Shown: one piece after another, positions 1 through 9,370 of the stretch
Position numbering within the stretch: the stretch's first letter is position 1
How the letters are laid out: each line of letters starts with the position of its first letter
DNA from: an uncultured Gemmataceae bacterium
GTDB taxonomy: Bacteria; Planctomycetota; Planctomycetia; Gemmatales; Gemmataceae
Assembly: GCA_937923405.1 (NCBI GenBank)
Contig: CALDUY010000020.1
Location: 382,249 to 446,248, forward strand
Direction: 5' to 3'
Length of the DNA: 64,000 bases
Position numbers and translations under genes: made by a program
The notes under the pieces: model-generated
What the model was told of the DNA's origin: nothing
The model's input: the letters and a program-made list of their open reading frames with translations, nothing else
The model's database searches: none

Positions 1-551
1 GCCGTGGCGTTGATTTTGTGGGTCAAATCTTCCAGGGGCATCTTGGCCCGGGGGGCGGCAAATGTCCGCAGGATCGACAGCGGCAAACCAGCCTCACTGC
101 CCGGCGTGTATAGACGAAAGTCGGTATGCTGCGTTAGCTCCCGGACACGTTCCGGCTTTTGGCCTGTCTCACGCAATCCCTGTTTCCAGCGTTCCGACAG
201 CTGCTGAGCGTATTGTTCGATTGTCAAATTCTTGGCCCGCGCATCTTCGGGCCGCAACCATTTGACGAAATGACTCGGAGCATACTCAGGAAACTGTAAC
301 AGCAAGTTCGTCAAGTCGCCCTTGGGATCGATGATGACCGCCGGGATGCCGTCGATCGCCGCCTCTTCGAGCAGAGTGATCGAGAGGCCGGTCTTGCCCG
401 AACCGGTCATGCCGACGATGACGCCATGTGTGGTCAGGTTGCGAGCATCATACAGGATGAGTTGGTCACTGGGCTGCTTCGCCCCCAGATCATACTCTTT
501 GCCAAGATAGAAGCAGGCAGGAATGTCGATGCTCTGATGCACTTCGGCCAC
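1..551 (-). CDS. HerA/FtsK-like P-loop ATPase (3' part outside window)
   Basis: This is the N-terminal 183 codons of a gene that runs off the left edge. The reading starts at a GTG (549-551) with an AGGAGG ribosome site eight bases upstream. Near residue 45 it has a clear Walker A motif, GMTGSGKT, followed by a hydrophobic strand ending in IIDPKGDL. That arrangement, with a short N-terminal beta region before the P-loop, is typical of HerA-like helicases (DUF87/DUF853) that pump or unwind DNA. In this family the IIDPKGD stretch follows the P-loop helix. It lies 171 bases downstream of the ABC exporter gene on the same strand and may be co-transcribed with it. The Walker B motif and the C-terminus are not visible, so a conjugation-type or a DNA-repair-type role cannot be separated. 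Confidence 0.75.
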   Translation of the reverse strand, partial: MAEVHQSIDIPACFYLGKEYDLGAKQPSDQLILYDARNLTTHGVIVGMTGSGKTGLSITLLEEAAIDGIPAVIIDPKGDLTNLLLQFPEYAPSHFVKWLRPEDARAKNLTIEQYAQQLSERWKQGLRETGQKPERVRELTQHTDFRLYTPGSEAGLPLSILRTFAAPRAKMPLEDLTHKINAT

Positions 552-722
552 GGGGCGGTCCTCCTGAGTCGAGATTGGATGCCATATTATGTCGAGCCAT
601 ATGCCGAAATGCAAAGGCAGCCGATGGTTCCGCACGTAACCGTTCGCTGCGTTGATCGGGCTGCAACCCCAGCGAAGTCGCCCAACTGACCCCGTCTACC
701 GGATACCCCGTCAGCGACTCGG

Positions 723-2900
723 TCAGACGATTTCGTCCATCTCGTTGAATTCCAGATAATGCAGATGGCGATAGAGTTTGTTGCGACTGAGCAAGTCGCG
801 GTGGCTGCCGCTGTCGACGATCTTGCCTCGGTTGATGAGGTAGATCGTGTTGCACGCTTTCAAGGTCGAGATGCGATGGGGCAGAAAGATCGTCGTTCGC
901 CCTGGAAGGAACCGCGTGAGCGTGTCGTCGAGCAGGTGTTTGGTATCTTCGTCAAGATCTGATTCCGGTTCTTCCAGGATCAGCAAAGCAGGATCGCGAA
1001 GGATAGCACGAGCCAGAGCGATGCGGTACTGCTCACTCAGACTCAGGGGATGGCCTAGCTCGCCAATCGGCGTCTCGTAGCCTTCGGGCAGTCGCTGGAT
1101 GAAGTTGTGAGCATGAGCCATCTTCGCTGCCTCGATGATGCGCGGCATGGTGTAAGACGGATCACCACAACCGATGTTATCACGCACTGTGTCATGAAAT
1201 ACCAGGTTGTGCATCATGACCACGCCGACCTGAGCGCGAAGCGAGTCGAGCGTCACCCAACGCAAGTTGTGCTGATCGATGCGGATTTCTCCCGAAGTCG
1301 GATCGAGCAGCCGCGGAATCAGATAAACCAGAGCGTGTAAGTCCTGTACATCGGAGCCAACCAAGCCGACTCGCTGTCCCGCCGGTATGGTGAACGAGAC
1401 GTTCTCGAGCAGGACACGGTTGCTGCCCGAATCCCGCAGGGTAACACCGTCAAATTCGAGTTGTTTGCTTAACGGTGGCAGAAACTCGGCTCCGACGACC
1501 TGACCTACTTCGCCGCGACGGTCAAGGAAGCCGAACACCTGCTCGGCGGCTTCCTTACCGCGCTTCAATAGCTTGCGTGCCTCCAGCCATTTCCCAGCGG
1601 GTCGCACCAAGCTCACCAGGGTAACGAGCAGTACGAAGGCCGCCGACGCCGACAGTTGTCCGTAGAGCGTCAACAACCCGCCGACGTAGACGAGAATCAA
1701 AATGGCCCCGCCGGCTAGCAATACCAGGGCCGGCTGCGCCACTGCCTCGCCCCGATGACGGAGCCGCTGAATCTGGCCATAGCGGGCCAGTTGCCGTTCG
1801 ATGCGTGCCTGGTTGAACTGTTCCATCAGATAGCACTTGACCAGACGCATCAGCATGAGACTTTCGCGGATAATAGTCAGTCGCTCCGCGGCTACATCGT
1901 TGGCCCGGCGCAGCTGAGCGCGATTGGCCGCCACCAGTCGCATGCCGACATACCAGATCAAGATCGAAAAGGCGATGAACGCCAACGCCAACAGGGGATC
2001 CACGAGAATGGCGAAGAGTAGTAACAATGCAAACGTGATCGGTTCGCGGTAGTAAACCGTTAAGTAGGTATAGAGTCCATCGTGCAAGGCCTCGATGTGG
2101 CGGGTGAGGATGCTGACGGCCTCGCTAGGGCCAAGGGCACGAATGGCCAGCGTGCCAAGGCGAAAGGTGTGATGATAGACCGCGCGGCGAAGTCGATTGG
2201 TGGCCTCGACCGTGGCCCGAGCCGCCATCTCGCGATTGATCATGACCAGTACGCCCCAGATCAACCCAAAAATAGCGGCCAGCACGCCCAGCCCGGTGAG
2301 ATAGGTCGGCAGCCAGCGTTGTTCCAGCGGGGCGTTCCACATCCAGGTATTCCAGCGAGCTAACCAGGGAATCGGCGTCCAGAAGCGTCCGCTGGCGGCC
2401 TCACGCACGACCAGACTGAGGACACCATGATCGGACTGATCCATTTCCCACCCCGAGCGAGTCGAGGAATTGGGGAGAAACACCCGCTCCACCGCTGCTT
2501 TGCCGACGCGATCGTTGAGGATGTCGTAAACTATTTCCTCCCAGACGCCCTCGCGCTGATCGGGAGTAAGCTTTTCGAAGATCGCCTGATTGGCCGCTTG
2601 TTTGGACACTTCTGCGAAGCCGGCCCAGTCCAGCAATTCTTGCCGTTCATGCGGAGACATCGCTTCCCACTGAGCGTGCAAGCGACCTACCTGCTTGGGC
2701 GACAGCTCGCCGACTTTCGGGACCCGTCCCCGCCAGACCATCAGGTCGGCAAACAGCCACAGCACCAGAAGCAAAGCGACTAGTACGACGCCTACCGCGC
2801 CGCCGGACAAATAGGCGAACCACTTAGCGTTGCGCGAGAAGTTGAGATAGGCGATGGCCTTGTTGAACGGCGTATCCGTTCGAGTCATCTCTTTGTCCAC
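723..2900 (-). CDS. ABC exporter (TMD-NBD half transporter) with degenerate nucleotide-binding domain
   Basis: A 725-residue fused membrane/ATPase protein of the ABC exporter type. It has a first membrane segment at about residues 28-52, a soluble insert at about 55-165, further membrane helices to about 440, and an ATPase-like domain from about 475 to the end. The ATPase domain keeps the overall order but is degenerate. The Walker A position (about 508-518) reads GLVGSDVQDL, with no GKS/T. The Q-loop glutamine is missing. The signature is LSLSEQ instead of LSGGQ. Walker B is LLILEEPES, and the H-loop histidine is kept (FLPHRIST). It may be a pseudo-ATPase that needs a partner, or a non-transport membrane protein. 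Start: GTG at 2898-2900 with GAGGGG upstream; an in-frame ATG at 2888 is an alternative. The substrate is unknown. Confidence 0.85.
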   Translation of the reverse strand: MDKEMTRTDTPFNKAIAYLNFSRNAKWFAYLSGGAVGVVLVALLLVLWLFADLMVWRGRVPKVGELSPKQVGRLHAQWEAMSPHERQELLDWAGFAEVSKQAANQAIFEKLTPDQREGVWEEIVYDILNDRVGKAAVERVFLPNSSTRSGWEMDQSDHGVLSLVVREAASGRFWTPIPWLARWNTWMWNAPLEQRWLPTYLTGLGVLAAIFGLIWGVLVMINREMAARATVEATNRLRRAVYHHTFRLGTLAIRALGPSEAVSILTRHIEALHDGLYTYLTVYYREPITFALLLLFAILVDPLLALAFIAFSILIWYVGMRLVAANRAQLRRANDVAAERLTIIRESLMLMRLVKCYLMEQFNQARIERQLARYGQIQRLRHRGEAVAQPALVLLAGGAILILVYVGGLLTLYGQLSASAAFVLLVTLVSLVRPAGKWLEARKLLKRGKEAAEQVFGFLDRRGEVGQVVGAEFLPPLSKQLEFDGVTLRDSGSNRVLLENVSFTIPAGQRVGLVGSDVQDLHALVYLIPRLLDPTSGEIRIDQHNLRWVTLDSLRAQVGVVMMHNLVFHDTVRDNIGCGDPSYTMPRIIEAAKMAHAHNFIQRLPEGYETPIGELGHPLSLSEQYRIALARAILRDPALLILEEPESDLDEDTKHLLDDTLTRFLPGRTTIFLPHRISTLKACNTIYLINRGKIVDSGSHRDLLSRNKLYRHLHYLEFNEMDEIV

Positions 2901-3087
2901 GGCGGCCCCTCTTTCTTGTCGATGCTGTGCTTGTGATGATAACAGAATCGAAGAGTCTCGCCCATCGAGTCAAGATCAGGAATCTCTCGGAAAGCCTCCC
3001 TAGCGAACCGGCGACTGGATGGGTTGTGCCGATCGTGCCGAGGGACAGCTAGAACACGGTGTAATCCGCAAGTCGAGGACAAGCAAG

Positions 3088-3702
3088 ATGGCCCTGTTAG
3101 TGATCGGGACACGCAATGCCAAAAAGCGGATCGAACTGTTAGAGATCCTGGGCGATCTGGGAATCGAACTGCACGATCTGACCCGCTATCCCGACGCTCC
3201 TGAAGTCGAGGAAGACGGCGATACGTTCGAGGCCAACGCACGCAAAAAAGCAGTCGTGCTAGCTCGGGCACTAAACGCTTGGGTACTGGGAGAGGACTCC
3301 GGCCTCGTCGTACCCGCTTTGGGCGGCGCTCCTGGAGTCTACTCAGCGCGTTATGCGGGCAAGCAGGGCGACGACGAGGCCAACAACGACAAACTGCTGG
3401 CCGAATTGGCCAACCATCCCGACGACCAACGCTCGGCCTACTATGTCTGCACGGCGGCGCTGGCTGATCCAACTGGTGAAGTCCGTGTCGTCGTCGAGGG
3501 GCGCTGCGGCGGCGTGATTCTCAAAGAGCGGCGCGGTTCAGGCGGCTTCGGCTACGATCCGTTGTTCCTCATCCCAGAGTATCATCAGACGTTCGGCGAA
3601 CTCTCAGCACGAGTCAAACACGCTCTCAGCCATCGTGGCCGAGCCATGCTCCAGTTGCGCTCGCGATTGCGTGTCGACTCGGAGGGGTTGCACGTCGTTT
3701 AG
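3088..3702 (+). CDS. rdgB: dITP/XTP pyrophosphatase (RdgB/HAM1 family)
   Basis: A 204-residue house-cleaning nucleotide hydrolase. The family removes inosine and xanthosine triphosphates (dITP, ITP, XTP), releasing pyrophosphate, so that they are not built into DNA or RNA. The N-terminus has the expected beta strand and TRNAKK motif. The middle shows GEDSGLVVPALGGAPGVYSA, which holds the metal-binding acidic residues, and the C-terminal part has GFGYDPLF and the ALSHRGRA substrate-binding motif. Length is normal for the family. The ATG at 3088 was chosen because the conserved N-terminus begins there and GAGG lies upstream; an in-frame extension to 3019 has no family support. It is divergent from the ABC exporter and appears to be a single gene. 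Confidence 0.95.
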   Translation: MALLVIGTRNAKKRIELLEILGDLGIELHDLTRYPDAPEVEEDGDTFEANARKKAVVLARALNAWVLGEDSGLVVPALGGAPGVYSARYAGKQGDDEANNDKLLAELANHPDDQRSAYYVCTAALADPTGEVRVVVEGRCGGVILKERRGSGGFGYDPLFLIPEYHQTFGELSARVKHALSHRGRAMLQLRSRLRVDSEGLHVV

Positions 3703-3880
3703 AAAGCGCCGATATATTTCTTTCTACAGATGGCACATTGACGATCCTTAATACACTTCTTACAGCTACTATGCGGCCGTCGCGGTAGATGCGGGTTAAA
3801 GCAGCCGACGTCTTTCTGTTGCTGTTGGGTGTGTCCATTCCGTACTCTGTGGAAGAGACGCCCTGTGACTTCTGGCAGAA

Positions 3881-5491
3881 ATGACGATGACGACCTTCTC
3901 GCTTCCAGCGCGTGTGCTAGTGTTCTTACTCGGCTCGGCGTTGTTCGCCGCGGCCTACTGTCAGGCTCCGCTGTTTTACTCCAACCAGAACCAGTATTTC
4001 CTACATGGCTTGGCTCAGGCTGAGGTCGGCTCGCTGGACGAGGACTGGTTGGCTAACACCGCTGATCCGACGCCGGCCTTCTCTGGTCTCGTCGCCGTAA
4101 CAGCGCGGCACTTGCCGTGGTGGATGTTTCACGTCTACCATGCCCTGCTACTGGGAGCCTACGCCGCCGCTCTGCTGAGTCTGTTTGCCTACCTGGTCGG
4201 TCGCGAAATGGCCTGGCAGCGCTGGCCGATTTTTGTCCTCCTCTTTGTCGCCGCTCATGCTGGCATCGTCCGTTGGCTGTCGTACCAGTGGCTGAACTTC
4301 GATTATCCTTGGTTCCTTCAAGCGGGCGTGGCCGGACAGTACCTCCTCGGGGCCATGCTACAACCCTCGGTGTTCGGCGTGTTTCTCGTCGTGGCGGTCG
4401 TTCTATTTGCCCAAGAACGTCCACTGTTGGCAGCGATGTTCATCGCTCTAGCAGGGACGTGGCACTCGACCTATCTGCTGCCCGGTGCGCTGTTTATTAG
4501 CGGACTGCTCGCCTCCTTGTTGGTTCGGCGGCGATGGCAGATGGCGTTGGCGGTCGGCTCGCTAGCGTTGGTGTTGGTGCTGCCCGGTGTGATCTATGCT
4601 CTGGTGCAGTTTCGCCCTAGCTCTACCGAAGCATTTGCCGAGGCTCAACGCATTCTGGTGGAGGTCCGCATTCCCCACCATTCCCGAGTGGATTTGTGGC
4701 TGGATCAAGTAGCTGGGTTTCAGTTCGCCGGGATGGCGTTGTCGATCGTGTTAGTCTGGCGTACCCCGCTGCGCGAGGTGCTGCTGGTGCCGTTCGTCTT
4801 GGGTACACTACTGACCTGGGTACAAGCGGCGACAGGCAGCCCCACGTTGGCCCTGCTCTTCCCCTGGCGCGTCTCAGCGGTGCTGATGCCGTTGGCTACG
4901 ACCATCGTGCTGGCGCGACTGGTGGGGTTATCTTGGCTGCCCGTGGAAAACGGCGTGGCTCGACGGTTGGCCTACACTGGGCTGACGCTCCTGGTCGGCG
5001 CGGGAGTGTGGATTCAGAGCAACCGTCTGGCCTTCCGCAACGACGAGGACGAGTTACCGCTGTTGGCTCACGTTCGCGACCACGGCAAACGCGGTCAGGT
5101 GTATCTGTTGCCAGTCAAAATTCCCGATCTCGCCGGCAAGACGCGCGGCTCGCTGTCCAGCGATTTCAAACCGTTGGAGGAGAAGAAGACCGACAGCAAA
5201 ATCATTCCCATCGATCTGCAACGCTTCCGCCTGCATGCTCAAGCTCCGATCTACGTCGATTTCAAGTCAATCCCCTACCGCGACGTGGAAGTGATCGAAT
5301 GGTTGGAGCGGCTGCAACGGGCCGAGTCACTGGGGCAAGAGTTAGCCCAAGGTCGGATACCGGCCACCGAGTTGCGTCAGGCAGGCATCACGCATCTAGT
5401 GTTGCCGGCCACAGTGCGGCTCGACTCCGCCGAGGTACGCCGAACCTATGAAGATCGCAAGTATCAGATTTACGAACTTCTATCCAAGTGA
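3881..5491 (+). CDS. Multi-pass membrane protein of unknown function
   Basis: A 536-residue protein with about nine to ten hydrophobic segments filling residues 5-400, followed by a soluble C-terminal part of about 130 residues. The C-terminal end has ITHLVLP and a short alpha/beta-like stretch. The layout resembles planctomycete membrane proteins carrying a C-terminal DUF6798-like region and, more loosely, GT-C type glycosyltransferases. I do not see an acidic catalytic motif that would prove the latter. Start: ATG at 3881, with another ATG two codons on; the ribosome site is weak. The next ORF can be read from a GTG overlapping its stop, but the next gene probably starts 53 bases further on. 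Function unassigned. Confidence 0.75.
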   Translation: MTMTTFSLPARVLVFLLGSALFAAAYCQAPLFYSNQNQYFLHGLAQAEVGSLDEDWLANTADPTPAFSGLVAVTARHLPWWMFHVYHALLLGAYAAALLSLFAYLVGREMAWQRWPIFVLLFVAAHAGIVRWLSYQWLNFDYPWFLQAGVAGQYLLGAMLQPSVFGVFLVVAVVLFAQERPLLAAMFIALAGTWHSTYLLPGALFISGLLASLLVRRRWQMALAVGSLALVLVLPGVIYALVQFRPSSTEAFAEAQRILVEVRIPHHSRVDLWLDQVAGFQFAGMALSIVLVWRTPLREVLLVPFVLGTLLTWVQAATGSPTLALLFPWRVSAVLMPLATTIVLARLVGLSWLPVENGVARRLAYTGLTLLVGAGVWIQSNRLAFRNDEDELPLLAHVRDHGKRGQVYLLPVKIPDLAGKTRGSLSSDFKPLEEKKTDSKIIPIDLQRFRLHAQAPIYVDFKSIPYRDVEVIEWLERLQRAESLGQELAQGRIPATELRQAGITHLVLPATVRLDSAEVRRTYEDRKYQIYELLSK

Positions 5492-5544
5492 GCCAGCCTA
5501 TACAACATCGCTATCTTGCCCCATTCCTTGAAAGGATCTGCTCC

Positions 5545-7596
5545 ATGTCGAGGCTCGCGCTTCTAGCAGTGATTCTGGTGCTCCCATTTCTGGGCCTGGC
5601 CAATGATCCTGCCACCAGGCCGATTCTGGCGGAAAAAAATACTCCGCTGCAACCGCTAGTGTCGGGACTGAATGCGCCAACGGCGGTGGCGGTGAGCGCG
5701 GATGGCCGGCTGTTCGTCGCCCAGGGCGGGGCCAAGGAGCCTGGCGATGCTAGCATCGTGGAAATTAAAAACAATGCACCGGTGCCGTTTGTCAAGGGGA
5801 TTCGTCAGCCGCGCGGCTTGATTAGCTGGCAACAGAGTCTCTTCGTTGCCGAGCCAAAGCGGATTTGGCGAGTCAACCTCTCGGGAAAGGCAGAAATTTA
5901 TGTCGAGGCCAAGGCGTTTCCCCAGGAGCTAGGCGAGTTCACCGCCCTGACCGTGGATCCCACCGGTATGCTCTATGTCGCCGATCAGAACGGCACCAAG
6001 AGCGCCATCTATCGCGTCGAGCCGCGACGACGGGCCGTGTCGCGGCTGGTCGAGTTCACCCGCGACAACCGTATTGAAGCTCCGGCGGCAATGATGCAGC
6101 TGAGCGAGTATCATCTCCAAGTCGTTGATGCTCGATCCGGCGCGTTGCTGCAAGTGCGACTCTCCGATGGGGAAGTGGCTCAGGTGGGAACCGGCTTCGC
6201 TTCGGCCTCGGGGTTGGCCTTCGACTACTTCGGCAGACAGTACGTCGCTCTGGCCGACAAAGGTGAATTGCACGTCATTGCACGACCTGGCGAGAACCCC
6301 GTCCTGCTCGCCTCAGGGTTACAAGCACCGCGTCATCTTTGTCTATCGCGTGAGGGCAACTCGCTGTTTGTTACCGATGCCAAGGCGGGAACCTTGCTCC
6401 AGGTTCCGACGCTGGTGCCTGGACAGCACCTCGACGAGAGCAAGCTGCCCGTGGACATTGTTCCCGCCTTTCCAGATCTACAATGGTCGGGATGGGAGGG
6501 CGTGGACGAGCGCGGCAGAATCACTCCACATCGCCCAATTGTCTTGACGCACGCCAACGATGATTCGGGACGTGTGTTCGTTGCTACACAGCAAGGCGTG
6601 ATCCACACCTTCCCCAACGACCAGACGGCGAAGAAGACTAAGATCTTTCTCGACTTACAGAACAAGGTCAAATACAGCGACGCGACCAACGAGGAAGGGT
6701 TCCTCGGCCTAGCCTTTCATCCTCAGTACAAGACCAACGGCGAATTCTTCGTCTTCTACACCCCCAAGCACGAGAATCTGACCAACGTTGTCTGCCGCTT
6801 CCGCGTCAGCAAAGAAGATCCCGACCGCGCTGATCCGACGAGCGAGGAGCGACTGCTGACGTTCAAAAAGCCATTTTGGAACCATGATGGTGGCACCATC
6901 TGTTTTGGTCCAGACGGTTACCTGTACATCACACATGGTGACGGCGGCGCAGCCAACGATCCGTTCGGCAATGGGCAGAACCTGAAGTCCCTCTTGGGCA
7001 AGGTGCTGCGTATTAATGTGGATAAGAAAGATCCCGGAAAGGCGTATTCTATCCCGAGCGACAATCCCTTCGTCGGCAAGGACACGGCCCGAGAAGAGAT
7101 CTGGGCCTATGGCTTCCGCAACATTTGGCGGATGTCGTTCGACACCAAGACGGGCAAATTGTGGGCCGCCGACGTTGGTCAGAACTTGTGGGAGGAAATC
7201 GATCTGGTCGAAAAAGGCGGCAACTATGGTTGGAAGACACGCGAAGGGCTGCATCCGTTTGGCGTGATGGGCAAGGATTCGGACCTAGCCCGCGACATGA
7301 TCGATCCCATCTGGGAGTATCACCACGACATCGGCAAGTCGATCACGGGAGGCCACGTTTATCGTGGCAAGCGCGTGCCTCAGTTGGAGGGGTTGTATCT
7401 CTACGCGGACTACGTCTCTGGCACCGTCTGGGCACTACGCTACGACGAGGAGAAGAAGCGGGTTACGGCGCATCATGAGATCCGTAAAGGCGGTTTTCCA
7501 GTCTTCTCGTTTGGTGAGGATGAACGCGGTGAGATTTACCTGCTGACCAGCACGCCGACCGGCAAGGGGCTATTCTGGTTCGCCCCGGCAAAGTGA
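5545..7596 (+). CDS. Secreted PQQ-dependent sugar/sorbosone dehydrogenase-like protein, two propeller regions
   Basis: A 683-residue exported protein. A signal peptide covers about residues 1-20 (hydrophobic run ending LGLANDP). Residues 30-310 read as NHL-like beta-propeller blades (repeats such as PTAVAVSADGRLFVA and GLAFDYFGRQYVA). Residues 325-683 form a glucose/sorbosone dehydrogenase propeller, with EEGFLGLAFHPQY, NHDGGTICFGPDGYLY, THGDGGAANDP and EEIDLVEKGGNYGW. These match quinoprotein glucose dehydrogenase relatives that oxidise sugars in the periplasm; whether this one carries PQQ is not provable here. The ATG at 5545 was preferred because AAAGGA lies eight bases upstream and the signal peptide begins there. 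An upstream GTG at 5488 overlaps the preceding stop codon. The two genes are likely co-transcribed. Confidence 0.87.
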   Translation: MSRLALLAVILVLPFLGLANDPATRPILAEKNTPLQPLVSGLNAPTAVAVSADGRLFVAQGGAKEPGDASIVEIKNNAPVPFVKGIRQPRGLISWQQSLFVAEPKRIWRVNLSGKAEIYVEAKAFPQELGEFTALTVDPTGMLYVADQNGTKSAIYRVEPRRRAVSRLVEFTRDNRIEAPAAMMQLSEYHLQVVDARSGALLQVRLSDGEVAQVGTGFASASGLAFDYFGRQYVALADKGELHVIARPGENPVLLASGLQAPRHLCLSREGNSLFVTDAKAGTLLQVPTLVPGQHLDESKLPVDIVPAFPDLQWSGWEGVDERGRITPHRPIVLTHANDDSGRVFVATQQGVIHTFPNDQTAKKTKIFLDLQNKVKYSDATNEEGFLGLAFHPQYKTNGEFFVFYTPKHENLTNVVCRFRVSKEDPDRADPTSEERLLTFKKPFWNHDGGTICFGPDGYLYITHGDGGAANDPFGNGQNLKSLLGKVLRINVDKKDPGKAYSIPSDNPFVGKDTAREEIWAYGFRNIWRMSFDTKTGKLWAADVGQNLWEEIDLVEKGGNYGWKTREGLHPFGVMGKDSDLARDMIDPIWEYHHDIGKSITGGHVYRGKRVPQLEGLYLYADYVSGTVWALRYDEEKKRVTAHHEIRKGGFPVFSFGEDERGEIYLLTSTPTGKGLFWFAPAK

Positions 7597-7610
7597 GCGA
7601 ATCTCACGCT

Positions 7611-9014
7611 TCATTCATACAGCGCCTGAATGACCTTGCCCTCGGCCAGGCGGATTGGGCGTTCCAGAACGTCGAGATAATGACTCGACGGATCATAGCC
7701 CAGAGCGTGGAACAACGTGGCGGCAACATCGCTGGGATCGTAGGCGGGTGTCACCGGATAGGCTCCTAGGCGATCGGACGCACCGAGGACTTTGCCAGGC
7801 GTGACTCCTGCCCCGGCCAGCAGGATCGAGTAGCAGCCGGCCCAGTGCTTGCGGCCCGGTGAGGTGCCGGCAAACGTCTTTTCCAGCGCCACCAGGGGAG
7901 CGCGGCCAAACTCGCCCATACAAACCACCAGCGTTGTGTCGAGCAAGCCGCGTGATTGCAGATCTTCCAGCAGAACCGAGAACGTCTGATCGAAGCGCGG
8001 CAACAGATGATCCTTGAGCGACTCGAAGATGTCATTGTGCGTGTCCCAACCGTAGACGTCGGTATCATGCGGGGCTTCGTCCTGCCCGCGGATCGAGGGG
8101 TTGAAAAAGACGGTGATGAACGGTACGCCGGCCTCGACTAATCGCCGAGCCAGCAGACACGCTTGTCCGGAGCGGTGCAGGCCATAGCGTTCGCGAAGGG
8201 CCATCGGTTCGCGCGAGAGATCGAAGGCCGACCGACAGGCTGGCTGAGCTAGCAAGGCATACGCTTGCTGCCGCTGAATACTCAGTTCCTTGGCCGGCGA
8301 GTCGAGTAGTTGTTCGCGGTAGGCTTCGATCGCCTGCAGCAGGGAACGGCGGTGATCGAGCCGAACTAGTGGCAACTCGGCGCGCGGCTCCAGTCCGCGC
8401 AGCTCAGCCACGCCTTCGCGCACATCGCCGAGCTGCAATGGCTCATAAGCACGTCCGAGAAAGCCGCCGTACTGTCCGGGAGCGACCACGTCGGGCACCA
8501 GCAGCGGCCCGTTGAGCTGAACAGCCGCATAGGGTAGACGGGAACTACGATGGATGCGCCGAACGATCGCGCCGAGAGCAGGAGCATCGGTCGGTCGAGG
8601 TGGCGGATTCGAGGACTTTCGCGGGTGAAAATGTCCGGTAAGCGAGAGATAGCACGCCGAACCGTGGTCCACGTCGTCATGCGACATGCTGCGAATCAGG
8701 GCGAAGCGATGGGCTAACCGCGATAGCTGGGGCAGATGTTCGCACAGCAGCGTACCTGGCACCGAAGTGCGGATCGGCTGAAAGGCTCCGCGAATCTCGC
8801 TAGGGGCATGCGGTTTGAGATCCCAAATATCGAGTTGGCTTTGTCCACCGGAGGTGAACACGACCAGTACCGACTTGGCCCGTCCCGCTCCGGGGCCTTG
8901 GGCGCGTCTTGCTCCGCGCAGTCCCGTCGCACTGACTCCCAATCCCAGGGTGGCTAACCGCAACCACTCTCGCCGGGTTAGAGATCCTGAGGTTTCGCTC
9001 AACAACCGCAGCAT
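7611..9014 (-). CDS. DUF1501 protein, Tat-exported sulfatase-like
   Basis: A 467-residue protein of the DUF1501 family, abundant in planctomycetes and related to alkaline-phosphatase/sulfatase-fold proteins. The N-terminus carries a twin-arginine export signal, LTRREWLRLATLGLG, so it is probably folded before export. Further on are family hallmarks: SGGQSQLDIWDLKP, the SMSHDDVDHG segment near residue 105, YGWDTHNDIF, VVCMGEFGRAP and GRKHWAGCYSILLAGAGV. The metal-binding fold is therefore probable, but the substrate is unknown. The ATG start is preceded by GGGAGC; an upstream TTG at 9074 only adds residues with no signal character. It converges with the dehydrogenase gene, with 14 bases between stops. 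In many planctomycetes DUF1501 genes sit beside cytochrome-type DUF1549/1553 genes, which is not the case here. Confidence 0.9.
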   Translation of the reverse strand: MLRLLSETSGSLTRREWLRLATLGLGVSATGLRGARRAQGPGAGRAKSVLVVFTSGGQSQLDIWDLKPHAPSEIRGAFQPIRTSVPGTLLCEHLPQLSRLAHRFALIRSMSHDDVDHGSACYLSLTGHFHPRKSSNPPPRPTDAPALGAIVRRIHRSSRLPYAAVQLNGPLLVPDVVAPGQYGGFLGRAYEPLQLGDVREGVAELRGLEPRAELPLVRLDHRRSLLQAIEAYREQLLDSPAKELSIQRQQAYALLAQPACRSAFDLSREPMALRERYGLHRSGQACLLARRLVEAGVPFITVFFNPSIRGQDEAPHDTDVYGWDTHNDIFESLKDHLLPRFDQTFSVLLEDLQSRGLLDTTLVVCMGEFGRAPLVALEKTFAGTSPGRKHWAGCYSILLAGAGVTPGKVLGASDRLGAYPVTPAYDPSDVAATLFHALGYDPSSHYLDVLERPIRLAEGKVIQALYE

Positions 9015-9370
9015 GTCGTTGCTCCCAGAGGGCAAGCTCGTGGTTATTGTTGCGAGGCCAATGATCAAACGCAAGTAACAAATCCTACTCTGCCGGATTG
9101 GTCCGAAGTTGAACTAACTTCTTCCACCACCTCTCTCCTAATACCCGTCGATTCTTGGTGCGGTCAGTGTTTTGAAATAACCCTACCCCTCTGGGCAGAC
9201 TCGAATTAGACGGGGTTGCTCCGCAAGGGGGATTGCGAGTAGGATCTTCAAGCGCGATGGTGCTGCCTCCAGGCCATCGGCCTGTCGCGACAGAATCGAC
9301 CTCTTCGACGCACCTCCACCCGCAGGCAAGAATTCACGATCCCATCTCGCAGGACGCGGAGGGAAAGCTT
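9015..9370. other. Divergent intergenic region with short palindromes
   Basis: The gap between the divergent DUF1501 and WD40 genes must hold both promoters, but I cannot pick a convincing -35/-10 pair. It contains a small perfect hairpin CAGGCC-ATC-GGCCTG (9270-9284), immediately overlapping a palindrome CTGTCGCGACAG (9282-9293). Either could be a protein-binding site or an mRNA structure in the WD40 leader. The in-frame extension of the WD40 ORF back to 9233 covers part of this gap, but it reads as non-coding and lies upstream of the signal peptide. Confidence 0.4.

Noticed and set aside
9233..9370. N-terminal extension of the WD40 protein back to 9233
   Set aside because: It would bury the signal peptide behind 46 polar residues and ignores the good ribosome site at about 9357.
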